This document shows positions 53,966-64,000 of a DNA stretch of 64,000 nt, piece after piece. Source of the DNA: Eriocheir sinensis (Eukaryota > Arthropoda > Malacostraca > Decapoda > Varunidae); NCBI RefSeq assembly GCF_024679095.1, contig NC_066516.1, forward strand, positions 24,409,718-24,473,717, read 5' to 3'. Both the position numbers and the translations under genes were made by a program. The notes under the pieces were generated by a model. That model saw nothing but the letters and a program-made list of their open reading frames with translations, was not told the origin of the DNA and ran no database searches. The stretch's first letter is position 1. Every line of letters starts with the position of its first letter.

Positions 53966-54172
53966 TTTCTAGTCGTCCCCATCGCCTCCTTTGTAGTCAC
54001 AGCGGAAATGCCAGGCGCAACACGAGGTCAGAGACATAATTGGCGGTCATCCAGGAATCACAAGTCCCCGGCGCGGCAGCATCCACGCGGGATCAGGCGG
54101 GACCGCGAGGGGTCAGGGGTCACCGCTGAACCTTACCAGTATGTTCTGAGAGGAATTTCCCTGAGGGGCTAA

Positions 54173-54374
54173 GGGTCATATTTTCAAACATTTCTGCGCC
54201 CAAGCACACATATTTGACAAGGCTTTTATAGGAGTTGTGGGCATTTCCCGGGGTAGTTTGGCCCTTCTTCTGTACCATGAACCTAAAAAGACACTCATTA
54301 GAATCCGAGCGATCTCATTTTTGGCCTTTGGAAATAGTTGATGTGAGGGTTGGAAGCGTCTGACAATACCGACC
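54173..54374 (-). mobile_element. inverted-repeat element family 1, copy G, near full length
   Basis: Plus-strand left end GGGTCATATTTTCAAACATT; the complement of the right end is GGTCGGTATTGTCAGACGCT. Between them the body runs in reverse orientation relative to copies A-C, E and F. About 200 bp. Confidence 0.88.
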
Positions 54375-54846
54375 TCATGAGGCTCTCGCGCCCTTCCCCA
54401 CGTCCATCCCGCACCCCGCACGCACACCCACCCTGGCACACACTCCATTCACCCACTCTGACTCCGGTCCTTGTGTGGTGCAGGCGTCCCGGGGCTCGTT
54501 ATCGTCACGGTCATGGCTGCGTGAGGAGTGGTGCCGCTTGACTCCCTCAGCCCAGGAGCCGCGCCTTCCGCCCCGCTGCGCCTGAAGGGTTAAGGGACTG
54601 ACATGCTTATTGGACAACTCGAAGTGGCTGAAGTTCTGTGAAAGGCAATGACTGCACGGCGGGTAAAGGAGATGAACGCCCTAGTGACAGTCTAGTAAAC
54701 GTGTCTGTTGCCCTGACCATGTTAATTGTTTTGGTGATTGTCCCTTGCCCTCTGTCTCCTTTCTCTCTCTCTCTCTGCCGGCTTCATTATATATAATTGT
54801 TCCATCTTCAAGGTCAGCCACTGTTCATTCAACCGCGGTGACTCAC

Positions 54847-54905
54847 CTTTCGGAAGCTGCTGTCCACGCCTCACTCACTACACGTGACAGCGAGGACAGT
54901 TTCAT
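54847..54905 (-). CDS. candidate first coding exon, unrecognised
   Basis: On the minus strand, ATG followed by 18 further codons (MKLSSLSRVVSEAWTAASE) and two bases ends at a strong donor, CGAAAG|GTGAGT. The peptide is Ser/Arg-rich and amphipathic, compatible with but not proof of a mitochondrial presequence. TTCAGTA just before the ATG resembles an arthropod initiator. Chance donors of this quality are expected in a window this size. Confidence 0.25.
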
Positions 54906-55512
54906 TACTGAACACTTAACACAAATTCAGACTGTTTCTTTTGCCCAACGCTCGGCAGGCTGCTTCACCAGCATCACGATGCGGCAAATAATTATTCCTT
55001 TCATCACGAGCGTCGAGGTTCTTTACCTCAACCTTGAAGTCTGTGCCGCCTCGCTGCCTGACACTGGACGAGACAGGGGCGCTAATTAGTGGCATTATGT
55101 CGGCCGTCACAATGGTGTTCGGAGAACTGATTTCCTGCTCTAGTTCGGGGCGACATGGAGAGACGGACCTCCGCTTTGACTCTGCCTCGGTATTCATTTG
55201 ATTGCTCACTTATAAACGAAAGCCTTTAGTTGTAAAGCAAAGTCCTACCTTTTCCACAACGAACGCGGGGCCGCATTCACTGAATACCTCGTTGTAATTT
55301 AATGATTAAACATGAATTAATGAAGACGCGTCCATGAAAGCAGGCTTCCCCTCCTTCTCCCTCCTTTGTTTCTCCTCCTTCGCTTGCGGCGCTGTGGCTT
55401 CCAAACACTCCTGTTGACGCGAGGCTCGGCAGAAGGCTGCAAGAAATTCTGTAAAATGAAAGAGAAACAAAAAGGTTTTATGGAGGATGCCGATAACCTT
55501 GTTGAAGAAAAC

Positions 55513-55759
<247 letters not shown>

Positions 55760-55812
55760 ATCATTAGAGGATATAATCTCCATGGTCTTATTAGTATGTG
55801 CGTTACCGGGAG

Positions 55813-55815
<3 letters not shown>

Positions 55816-55903
<88 letters not shown>

Positions 55904-55946
55904 TGTGTGTGTGTGTGTGTTAGGGGTGAGGGGGGGGGGGGGGGGG
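55816..55946. repeat. (GA)n(GT)n then G17
   Basis: GA 55816-55901, GT 55902-55920, short spacer, then 17 G. It mirrors the G17-(GA)n-(GT)n composition at 16218. Confidence 0.96.
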
Positions 55947-56263
55947 CAGATGACAGCGGATCAGGCAGGAACAGGCAGCTCGGCGAATCGATGTGGTTGG
56001 AGTGCCAGGCGGGATCAGGCGGCGGCGGTGGGGCGTCTTGTTAGGGCGTGGAGGTCCTTCCGCCCCGCAGCCTCCTCATCCTCCTCCTCCTCCATTCCAC
56101 GTCCGTCCTTCGTCTTGACACCTCTGCCTCCCTGCTGTCCTCCGCCTGTCACCTCTTCCCTCTTCGTCACCCTCCATCTTCTTTAGCTTCCCATCCTCTC
56201 TCTTCCCTTCTATATTTACTCATCGTTTTGTCTTTTTATTGTCTTGCTTTGGATTCTCTTTTG

Positions 56264-56780
56264 TTTAAGAACATAAGAACGTAAGGAGTCTGCAAGAGGC
56301 CGGTTGCCCTATACAAGGCAGCTCCTGTAATCCATAACCCCACCTTACCTCACTATCCATGAATTTATCCAACCTCTTCTTGAATGTATCTATAGTATTG
56401 GCACCCACCACATGACTGCTAAGCCTGTTCCATTCATCCACAATCCTATTGGTAAACCAGTTCTTGCCTATGTCTTTGTTGAATCTGAATTTATCTAACT
56501 TACAACCATTGCTACGTGTCCTACCTGGTTCTTTTACAACCAAAACCCTAGTGACATCCCCTTAAATATATTAAAGCCCTTCATCCATTTATAGACTTCG
56601 ATCAGGTCTACTCGCAACCTTCGCCTTTCTAGAGAGTAGATTTAGCTGCTTCAATCTGTCCTCATAAGGCAAGTTTCTCACCCCTTGAATCATTTTTGTC
56701 ATCCTTCTCTGTACAGATTGTAACATCTTGATACCCATTCTATAGTATAGGGTGACCAGAACTGAGCCGCGTCATTGGGA
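56264..56780 (-). mobile_element. CR1-like LINE 3' end, decayed
   Basis: The longest LINE piece here. On the minus strand QFWSPY, then with frameshifts MTKMIQGVRNLPYEDRLK, VDLIEVYKWMKGFN, NWFTNRIVDEWNRLSSHVV, and FKKRLDKFMD near the end of the ORF, which is the conserved C-terminal region of CR1/L2-type reverse transcriptase ORFs. The tail (plus strand TTAAGAACATAAGAAC) is the complement of the octamer tail at 12661 and 17884. 5'-truncated, with stops and frameshifts, so inactive. Confidence 0.88.
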
Positions 56781-57006
56781 TTAGTGCTAAGTAAAGTTTG
56801 AGGACGACCAGCGCTCCTATTGCCTAGTTATTTAAATAATCGGATCAGTCTCTTTTTAGTATTTTGTGTTTTTATCATTCTTTGCTGATGTGTTGATCCT
56901 GTCTTCTCATATTACATATCCATTTTTGGTGTTTTATTTACATTTTATCCTTTTTTCCTTCGGCTGTTTTTTATATGATCCATTTTGTGGTGTTCTGTGG
57001 TGGTTG

Positions 57007-57143
57007 GAAGACGTCCCTTCTCGGCCTCGCTGTCTGCCTCTGTAGACATCCACCCAGAGGAACACAAGTAACAGAAAGACGGAGACATTTTAGTAGGCCC
57101 AGAATACGTAAGTGCAAGCGCCTGCCGTAGCATAATTCTATCT
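57007..57143 (-). repeat. dispersed repeat, copy 2 of 2
   Basis: Inverted near-identical copy (six substitutions by eye) of 1921-2057. Confidence 0.85.
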
Positions 57144-57720
57144 TTGCTTATTTACCTGATTATACACTATCTGTTGTTATAGATTAATAAGTGACATAAG
57201 TGAAATACAATGCTGAACGTTAGATGTTCAGTGAAGTGCTCAGCTGCCCGGTGTAGTGCTCAGAGACACGGGCGTTTTCGAGTGTCATGATTGTGATCCT
57301 GGCGGTAAATGTTATTGTTGACATGTTTGACCACATTATATTGTGCGTCTACGAAAAGGGTCATTTCATTCTCCTACCGCCCACGGAGCCCACGGAACGG
57401 CGGTATCACTGATGTTGTTTCTATATTTTCCTTATTTTCCTTTTCTTGGTGTTTCATTTCTACGTTATTTTCTGTGCGTTCTTATTACATTATCTTTTCT
57501 CCGTTCTTTTTATACCATCCATTTTTTGGTCTTGTTTCAGTCTGGATGATCCATGTGTATCTTATGCTTTTCTCGATGCTGTTCTCCTAACTATCCTTTA
57601 TTCGGTGTTCCATCTTATATTATCCTTTTTTGTCCGGTTCTAATTTCATATTCTTCTCCTCGTGTGTTCGCTTTTATTATCCTTTTATTTGTTGATTCCC
57701 CTTGGTGGATTGTCTACGAA
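57144..57720. other. no gene recognised; T-rich
   Basis: T-rich sequence with Phe/Leu-rich frames that look compositional. Confidence 0.4.
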
Positions 57721-57721
57721 G

Positions 57722-59112
57722 CCTATAACGAGCCCCACCTCCCCGGTTGGTTGGTCGTGTGTGTGTGTGTGTGTGTGTTTGGTTGGTTTGAATTCGGAGT
57801 TTTCCTTCTCCTAGGAGGACTGCCTACCACGGCTAACGACCCCCTCCTGCCCGGGTTTGTGGTCAGAGTTATCCTTCTCCTAGGTGAACTGCCTCGCGGC
57901 TAACGATCTCCACCGTCCCGGGTTTGTAATCGGAGTTTGCTCTCCTAGGTGAACTGCTCACGCTAACGACCTCCACCTGCCCGGATTTGTAATCGGAGTT
58001 TGCTCTCCTAGGTGAACTGCTTACGCTAACGACCACCACCTGCCGGGTTTGTAATCGGAGTTTGCTCTCCTAGGTGAACTGCTCACGCTAACGACCTCCA
58101 CCTGCCCGGGTTTGTAATCGGAGTTTGCTCTCCTAGATGAACTGCTCACGCTAACGAGCTCCACCTGCCCGGGTTTGTAATCGGAGTTGTCCCTCTCCTA
58201 GGTGAGTTGCCTACCACGGCTAACGAGCTCCACCTGCCCGGGTTTGTTGTTCGGAGTTGCCCCTCTCCTAGGCGAATTGCCTACCACGGCTAACGAGCTC
58301 CACCTGCCCGGGTTTGTTGTTCGGAGTTGTCCCTCTCCTAGGCGAATTGCCTACCACGGCTAACGAGCTCCACCTGCCCGGGTTTGTTGTTCGGAGTTGT
58401 CCCTCTCCTAGGCGAATTGCCTACCACGGCTAACGAGCTCCACCTGCCCGGGTTTATTGTTCGGAGTTTGCTCTCCTAGGTGTATTGCCTATGACGGCTC
58501 ACGAGCCCAACCTGCCCGGGTTTATTGTTCGGAGTTTGCTCTCCTAGGTGTATTGCCTATGACGGCTCACGAGCCCAACCTGCCCGGGTTTATTGTTCGG
58601 AGTTTGCTCTCCTAGGTGTATTGCCTATGACGGCTCACGAGCCCAACCTGTCCGGGTTTTTTGTTCGGAGTTTGCTCTCCTAGGTGTATTGCCTATGACG
58701 GCTACCGAGTCCAACCTGCCCGGGTTTATTGTTCGGAGTTTGCTCTCCTAGGCAGATTGCCTACCACGGCTAACGAGCTCCACCTGCCCGGGTTTGTGGT
58801 CAGAGTTTTCCTTCTCCTAGGTGAACTGCTTTCGCTAACGAGCTCCACCTGCCCGGGTTTGTAATCGGAGTTTGCTCTCCTAGGTGAACTGCTCACGCTA
58901 ACGACCTCCACCTGCCCGGGTTTGTGATCGGAGTTTGCTCTCCTAGGTGAACTGCTCACGCTAACGACCTCCACCTGCCCGGGTTTATTGTTCGGAGTTT
59001 TCTCTCCTAGGCGAATTGCCTACCACGGCTAACGAGCCTCACCTGCCCGGGTATATTGTTCGGAGTTTGCTCTCCTAGATGGACTGCCTACCACGGCTAA
59101 CGAGCCCCATCT
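57722..59112. repeat. minisatellite, about 20 copies of a 60-71 bp unit
   Basis: Each unit has TCTCCTAGG, a GCTAACGA phrase and CACCTGCCCGGGTTTG. Two subtypes alternate in blocks: about 62 bp (GTAATCGGAGTTTGCT) at 57930-58190 and 58860-58985, and about 70 bp (GTTGTTCGGAGTTGTCC) at 58190-58450, plus a TTTATTG variant at 58450-58740. The first unit is invaded by (GT)n at 57758-57778. Confidence 0.95.
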
Positions 59113-59122
59113 ACCCGTGCAG

Positions 59123-59257
59123 ATCTCCGGTAACTCCGCGGACGCCCCTGGGAACACCAAGGCTTCCCTCGGGGAGCCCTCCAGCACTGCCACGCTCGCC
59201 AGAGAGACCTTGGGCTCGCTGGCGCTCCTTATCCCCGCCGAGGCTCGCGGAGGATGA
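59123..59257 (+). CDS. candidate terminal exon at the end of the minisatellite, unrecognised
   Basis: After ATCTACCCGTGCAG, 44 codons are open to TGA: starts ISGNSADAPGNTKASLGE, ends LGSLALLIPAEARGG. About 80 percent of third positions are G/C and first positions favour purines. A second frame through the same DNA gives an SP/TP-rich basic peptide (SPVTPRTPLGTPRLPSG) that also looks protein-like and runs on to 59528, so frame choice is uncertain. No poly(A) signal was found nearby and no domain is recognised. Confidence 0.28.
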   Translation: MSGNSADAPGNTKASLGEPSSTATLARETLGSLALLIPAEARGG

Positions 59258-59595
59258 ATGCAAGAACTCGCTTCTTAAAACTACCACACTGGATTATGAA
59301 AATAATCGTAACTACTGTGAATGCGCTGCTCACCGCGTTTATCGTTTCTGGGATGGAAAGTCGAAGGGCCTCGGGAACGCGCACAGAACATCCGAAAACT
59401 TCCTGTGTTTCCCTCTTTCTTTCTTACTTCTCATATTTCTTTTTTATTATATGTTCCTTATCTTTAGTCGTCTGTTTTACTATTCATTTACTTATTATTT
59501 CGCTCTTATTATAAAGATAATTGAGTAGAAAATGTCCGGAGGGGGAAATGTCCAGAAGGGAATATGTCCAGGGCGGGAACATGTTCGGCGCCCAC
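59258..59595. other. no gene recognised
   Basis: Sequence becomes T-rich after 59400. GGGAACATGTTC and GGAATATGTCC phrases at 59530-59585 form a loose tandem (GTCCAGA/GGGAA) repeat. No exon supported. Confidence 0.35.
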
Positions 59596-59597
59596 TG

Positions 59598-59653
59598 CTA
59601 CTACTGCCATTACTTCTACTACTACTACTACTACTACTACCACTGCTGCTACG

Positions 59654-59687
<34 letters not shown>

Positions 59688-59690
59688 TAC
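59598..59690. repeat. (CTA)n microsatellite
   Basis: CTA/ACT triplets with CTG and CCA interruptions. Confidence 0.94.
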
Positions 59691-59710
59691 TACTGGAGAA
59701 GAAAAGGATG

Positions 59711-59840
<130 letters not shown>

Positions 59841-59885
59841 AGGGAGTGTAATGTGTACGTAGTGTGTATACAGGAGTGTGTGTAA

Positions 59886-60124
59886 TTCACCACGGCCTGA
59901 TCACATGTTGGACCCTCCCGAGATGAGCAAGTGCTCTTTATCGTCGATCTCTGGGTACTGCCAGGACCTCACACACCACACACCCCATCCTCCTTGCTTA
60001 AAGGGGGGCAGTAGGTAACCACTCCTAGTCAACAGAAAGAATCCGGCCTGAGCGGGCTCGAACCGCCGCCCTGTCAGACCGTGAAGCCTGGCAGCGCAGT
60101 GCTCTACCACATGCGTCACGGAGT
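59886..60124 (-). mobile_element. tRNA-derived SINE
   Basis: On the minus strand: box A TGGTAGAGCACTG (about 60110-60098), box B GGTTCGAGCCC (60064-60054), a normal tRNA spacing. The body then runs to a 3' end GTGATCAGGCCGTGGTGAAT followed by a CA-rich tail at 59840-59885. The 3' half is homologous to the SINE-like element at 15160. It is not a functional tRNA gene, because the 3' acceptor strand is replaced by SINE body. Confidence 0.85.

Positions 60125-60210
<86 letters not shown>
60124..60210. repeat. (GT)n(GA)n compound microsatellite
   Basis: GT 60126-60160 then GA 60160-60210; the reverse complement of the (CT)(CA) type. It abuts the 5' end of the SINE. Confidence 0.97.
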
Positions 60211-60213
<3 letters not shown>

Positions 60214-60249
60214 TATGATGTTGCTGATCCTCCTATATCTTGTAACCGG

Positions 60250-61360
60250 AGGGGAGGAAAGGAGAAAGAAGAATCACGTGACAGAGAAAAAAAAATCATG
60301 AGTTATAGCAAGGCGAGACACCGCGGGAGGAAAAGGAGGAGGAGGAGGAGGAGGAGGAGAAGGAAGAGAAAAGAAGAAGAAGAAGAAAAAAAAGAAGAAG
60401 AATGATATAATAACATAGAAAACGAGTGAGGAATAAGACAAGAAAAACAAAATGCAGGAACGAAAACAATTAAAAAAGGAAGAAGAAATCCTGGGAAGAA
60501 ATAAGTGAAAGATTAATAGAAGAGCGGAGAGGGGAGGAGGGAAGGAGGAGGGAGGAAATGAATGCTGTATTATCCTTAAAGACGAGATACAGGAACGGAG
60601 ACGATTCGTAATTACTGGGAAGGGAAGGAGGGAGGGAAGGAGAGGAAAGGGGTGGTTGGTGGAGTTAGGGAAAAGAAAGGGAAATGGAGGTGGAAGAAAG
60701 GAGAAAAGAGGGAGGGAAGGTGGAATGGATGGAGGAAAGGAGAGGAGGAGGAAGAATTAGCTGTAGTTAGTGTGGAGTTGAGGAAGGAATGGAGGGAGAG
60801 GTGGAGAGGTGGAGAAAGGAAGGTTGGGAGGTTTTAAGGAAGGAAGAAAGGCAGGGTGGAAGGAATGGAGGAAAGGAGAGAGGGAGGAAGAATTCGTGGT
60901 GGTTGCTGGAGTAGAGGAAGGAATGGAGGGAGAGGTGGAGAGGTGGAGAAAGGAAGGTTGGGAGGTTTTAAGAAAGGAATGAAGGAAATGAGAGAAGAAA
61001 TTTAGAAGAGTTGAAGAGGAAGGGAGGTAGCAATGGATGGAGGAAGGATGAATGAATGGAAGAAAGAAGAAAGAGTTGCTGGAGGGAGAGTAAGAGGAAT
61101 TGAGGAAGGATAAGTTGAAGGAAAGGAGAGAGGAAGTAAACAGATGCCAAGAGAAGGGAGAAGAAAGGTGGAAGAGAGAGGTGGAGACGTGAGGAAAGGA
61201 GGAAGAAATATGAAGCGTTGAAGGGGTAAAGGGTAACCTGAGGAAATACTGAGGAAGAAATAAAGGGAAAGAGAAAGAGGGAGAAAAAAAGTGGATATTA
61301 CGTGATGGAGGGAAGTGGAGAGAGGGAGAGAAAAAGAAGGAAGGGAGGAATGGATGGAGG
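60250..61360. repeat. long polypurine region with a 150 bp duplication
   Basis: About 1.1 kb of A/G-rich DNA on the plus strand. GGAAGAATTAGCTG/GGAAGAATTCGTGG contexts at 60749 and 60887 and AAGGAAGGTTGGGAGGTTTT at 60817 and 60951 show a direct duplication of about 135 bp. Minus-strand Ser/Phe/Pro frames are compositional. Confidence 0.85.
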
Positions 61361-61369
61361 AGCTGACCT

Positions 61370-61501
61370 TCCTTCCTCATGCGTTCCCTCACTTCCTCTT
61401 TTCTCCTTCAGCTCTTTTTCTGCTCCTTCCTCCCTCCTTCATCTCTTCCTGGTCCCTCCCTTCTTTCTTTCCTTCCTGCATTTTCCGGCCGCTTTTCTCC
61501 T

Positions 61502-61574
<73 letters not shown>

Positions 61575-61680
61575 AGTTATCGTCCTTCGCCTCCAAATTC
61601 TTCCTTCCCTCACTTCGTTCCTTTTCTATCTTTGATTTCCTCCTCCTCCCTTCCGTTTCGCTTCTTTCTTCTCCTTAACA
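61370..61680. repeat. polypyrimidine region with (CT)33
   Basis: The strand composition switches from purine to pyrimidine at about 61365. CT run 61505-61571. Confidence 0.9.
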
Positions 61681-61767
61681 TCGTTCTCGGAATCCCTGGA
61701 GAGCAATATCATCTCCTTACGAACAGTGTAGAAGTTATGCAGCGGCTCCCGAGAATTTGATGGTGAT

Positions 61768-61769
<2 letters not shown>

Positions 61770-61804
<35 letters not shown>

Positions 61805-61961
61805 AGATAACAGTCAGACTAATGCATTTCCGGCTCCAAACACTCGGCAAACTTGGAATAGTGTTCATCGTTTTGCCTCCAGCGTCGTCACGAGGCACGG
61901 ACAGCGCTCTCATGTAACCCTTCCAGACAAGGATAACCTAAGTTATTGAGCCTGATGAACG

Positions 61962-62006
<45 letters not shown>
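61770..62006. repeat. (GA)16 and (CT)20
   Basis: GA run 61770-61802 and CT run 61967-62006; complementary and 165 bp apart. Confidence 0.95.
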
Positions 62007-62010
<4 letters not shown>

Positions 62011-62259
62011 CCCAAGGCCAGACAGAAGCTTCCCACAGGCCGTGGGCGGCCTTGCAAATGTCACACGCATGCTGCCTCTGGCGCTCCGACGTGGGTTGTT
62101 GTGTCTGGCCCAGAGTGCTTGTCTGATCCTGCAGGTGCAGGCTTGTGCGTGTGGAAGAGGGTGCATTAGGTATCCGCGTGTGCATATAATTCACTCGAGG
62201 CCATGCGTGCGCATCAAGGTCAGTAGATCTTGGTTCATATTATGCTGCTCGTGTCCACA

Positions 62260-62470
62260 GACGCGTACATGCAGGCATTTATAACCGGCCCGGCCCGCGG
62301 CCACGGCAAGGCGCCGTGCAGCGAGCCGCCACGTCGCCGCTGGAGGCCTCGTCCTCGCCAGGAGCCTCGAAGTCTCGCCGGATCACCTGCTGTCCTGGCT
62401 GGGGAGCAAGATTGGTGGAGGGCTGTGAACCGTGCTGTAGCCGTGTGTGTATGTGTGTATGTGTGTGTGT
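62260..62470 (+). CDS. candidate exon, Arg/Pro-rich, unrecognised
   Basis: Follows an acceptor-like CTGCTCGTGTCCACAG. An open frame reads AYMQAFITGPARGHGKAPCS and later AGEQDWWRAVNRAVAV before running into (GT)n. Third positions are G/C-rich, but so is the whole patch, and no donor or stop with good context bounds it before the repeat. Treat as weak. Confidence 0.18.
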
Positions 62471-62676
62471 AAACTATATTTAAGTTAAATGGCAACTTTT
62501 CATTATTGTACCGTTTTCTTTACCTCTCCACATCGCCATTCACTACCACACCACCATCACTAAAACCTAAGCCTTCGATAACGTCAGCCTCTTCATTGGT
62601 CTGCTGAGGCCGTCATGACTACACACTCACAAGGACGAGGGTTTCTGCATGACACTGGACACCCCTTTTGAGTCGG
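62471..62676. other. no gene recognised
   Basis: Ordinary sequence between the GC-rich patch and the C-run. Confidence 0.35.
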
Positions 62677-62679
62677 CCT

Positions 62680-62906
62680 CCCCCCCCCCCCCCCTTACAC
62701 ACACACACACACACACACACCCTCCCCGCCCAAACATGGATCGAACCTTATAAAACCTTGCCGGACGTTCCTCGTAAGTCTGCTTTGGCTGGACAACGCA
62801 TTCTACTCATCTGCTCGTCCATTGCTGCGCCGCCTAATCGGTCGTTGTCCTTCGCTAATACTGATCGAGCCTGAAAATGCAACGTCAACCCAGTCCTGCT
62901 TCCCGC

Positions 62907-62967
<61 letters not shown>
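62680..62967. repeat. C15, (CA)n and (GA)n
   Basis: Run of 15 C, CA run 62696-62721, and GA run 62909-62967. Confidence 0.95.
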
Positions 62968-62971
<4 letters not shown>

Positions 62972-63122
62972 ATAGCCACCCCTCTCACACAACGCAGCTT
63001 TACAGGCTTTACCAGTGTATTTTTCTGCTCTCCTTTGGTTTATATGCTTGAATTTTTATGGCTGGTTTACTCTTTGCTTCGTTTCTATTCGACTTTATGG
63101 TTAGTGTACCCTGATGGCTTTC

Positions 63123-63132
63123 ATGTGTGTGT

Positions 63133-63172
<40 letters not shown>
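63123..63172. repeat. (GT)n microsatellite
   Basis: About 24 GT units with one TCTG interruption. Confidence 0.95.
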
Positions 63173-63174
<2 letters not shown>

Positions 63175-63622
63175 ACAGAAGTGGTAGTTTCTTTCACCGT
63201 CACCTCTGTAAGTCGGATAAGCTCTCAGGTCAGGGATTCAGTGGTCGCCATGAAAGTTCGTTATCACCTCTTCCAAATGTTACCTTTTTATTAGTGTTCC
63301 ATATTTGTTTCTCGACCCCCCCAGACAGACAGCCGGCGCAGGGAAAAAAAAAAAAACCACTCCCTGTCTAACACTCGCTCTTCTCTCCATGGATCCCTTC
63401 CCTCCTCACCCTGAAAGCCTCCTGCCATTTCTATACGTATTTCCACACTTTCAGGGAATAAAGTTACGTTATCTAATTAACCTCCTACGGACTGGTAACT
63501 CAACGGCTGTGCTATATGAATCACTTGACCTTGTGCTTGATGTGCCGGCCGGTGAACTTTTGATTTTTGTTCATGTTTATGCTCTGAAGGTGTTGAGTGA
63601 AAATATATTACGTTTATTGCGG

Positions 63623-63625
<3 letters not shown>

Positions 63626-63683
<58 letters not shown>
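63626..63683. repeat. (GA)29 microsatellite
   Basis: Perfect GA run of about 57 bp. Confidence 0.97.
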
Positions 63684-63685
<2 letters not shown>

Positions 63686-64000
63686 CTATTATGCCACTCG
63701 TCGTCCAGTGATATCCTGCGTCGCCCATCCCTGTCTCTTCCTTCGCCGCCCCGTCTCCCTCCCTCCGCCTTCCCGTCGTCTTCCCCTCGCTCGCCGCCGC
63801 CTCTTCTCAGCCCAGGCGAATTTCTCCCTCGCCACGTGTCACATTACTCTTCGCGGCGTTATTCCCTTTCCTCGCCGCTCTCATATCACCAGCAAAATAT
63901 TTTCCACCGCTGACTTTCCGTGGCCGCTGTTTCTTTTCTTATCGCCCTCAGATCGCCACTAAACCATCCTTCGCCACGGGTCCTCTTAGCTCAGTTACGA
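63684..64000. other. no gene recognised; C/T-rich
   Basis: CGCC/TCCC-rich sequence to the window end with Pro/Ser/Leu-rich frames that follow composition. Confidence 0.4.

Noticed and set aside
57722..59112. Regularly spaced repeats resembling a CRISPR array
   Set aside because: Units are contiguous and diverge along their whole length without unique spacers; eukaryotic context.
60054..60110. tRNA gene on the minus strand
   Set aside because: Boxes A and B are present but the 3' part cannot form an acceptor stem; it is the head of a SINE.

Overview
This window is animal nuclear DNA and most resembles a decapod crustacean (crab or shrimp type) genome. The evidence is extreme simple-sequence density, with dozens of (GA/CT)n, (CA/GT)n and trinucleotide arrays up to about 280 bp, together with 3' ends of CR1-like LINEs, tRNA-derived SINEs, short inverted-repeat transposons, degenerate arrays of the arthropod TTAGG-type repeat, and GT-AG introns. 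I see no bacterial operons, rRNA genes, functional tRNA genes, CRISPR arrays or viral genes. The taxonomic assignment is inference.

Real protein-coding content is sparse. The strongest item is a pair of plus-strand exons, 1413-1489 and 5019-5076. They encode the second half of one WW domain and the first half of the next, their splice phases match exactly (a split Asp codon), and the peptide resembles the tandem WW region of the PLEKHA5/PLEKHA7 family. Each exon is followed almost at once by a (GT)n array. The second strong item is a 464-residue minus-strand reading frame at 22742-24136: a single-pass membrane protein with a Pro/Thr/Ser-rich tail built of about twelve 10-residue repeats and a basic C-terminal helix. 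Its probable 3' UTR carries three tandem copies of a 140-175 bp unit. Several further single-exon candidates (3278-3385, 26997-27129, 28369-28464 minus, 33353-33422, 37207-37425, 38513-38718, 54847-54905 minus, 59123-59257, 62260-62470) rest only on splice consensus and codon pattern and are given low confidence.

Mobile elements: seven copies of one roughly 210 bp inverted-repeat element (9932-10697, 16641-16969, 18261-18440, 26664-26873, 31575-31739, 36685-36902, 54173-54374). The first copy is split by a 540 bp fold-back element with 31/32 bp terminal inverted repeats. There is a hAT-type MITE at 52637-52924 with an 8 bp target duplication, tRNA-derived SINEs at 52138-52472 and 59886-60124, a tail-sharing SINE-like element at 15160-15372, and three CR1-like LINE 3' ends (12533-12661, 17716-17884, 56264-56780).

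Tandem arrays with longer units fill much of 8.2-8.5, 17.1-17.5, 22.3-22.7, 32.8-34.0, 39.9-40.3, 44.2-44.6, 46.3-46.9, 47.6-49.3 and 57.7-59.1 kb. The rest is intronic or intergenic sequence dominated by microsatellites and long polypurine/polypyrimidine stretches (4.0-4.4, 17.9-18.1, 18.9-19.3, 20.3-20.8, 30.5-31.6, 40.7-41.3, 44.0-45.6, 60.3-61.6 kb). Apart from the two WW exons there is no evidence that the coding candidates belong to one gene.
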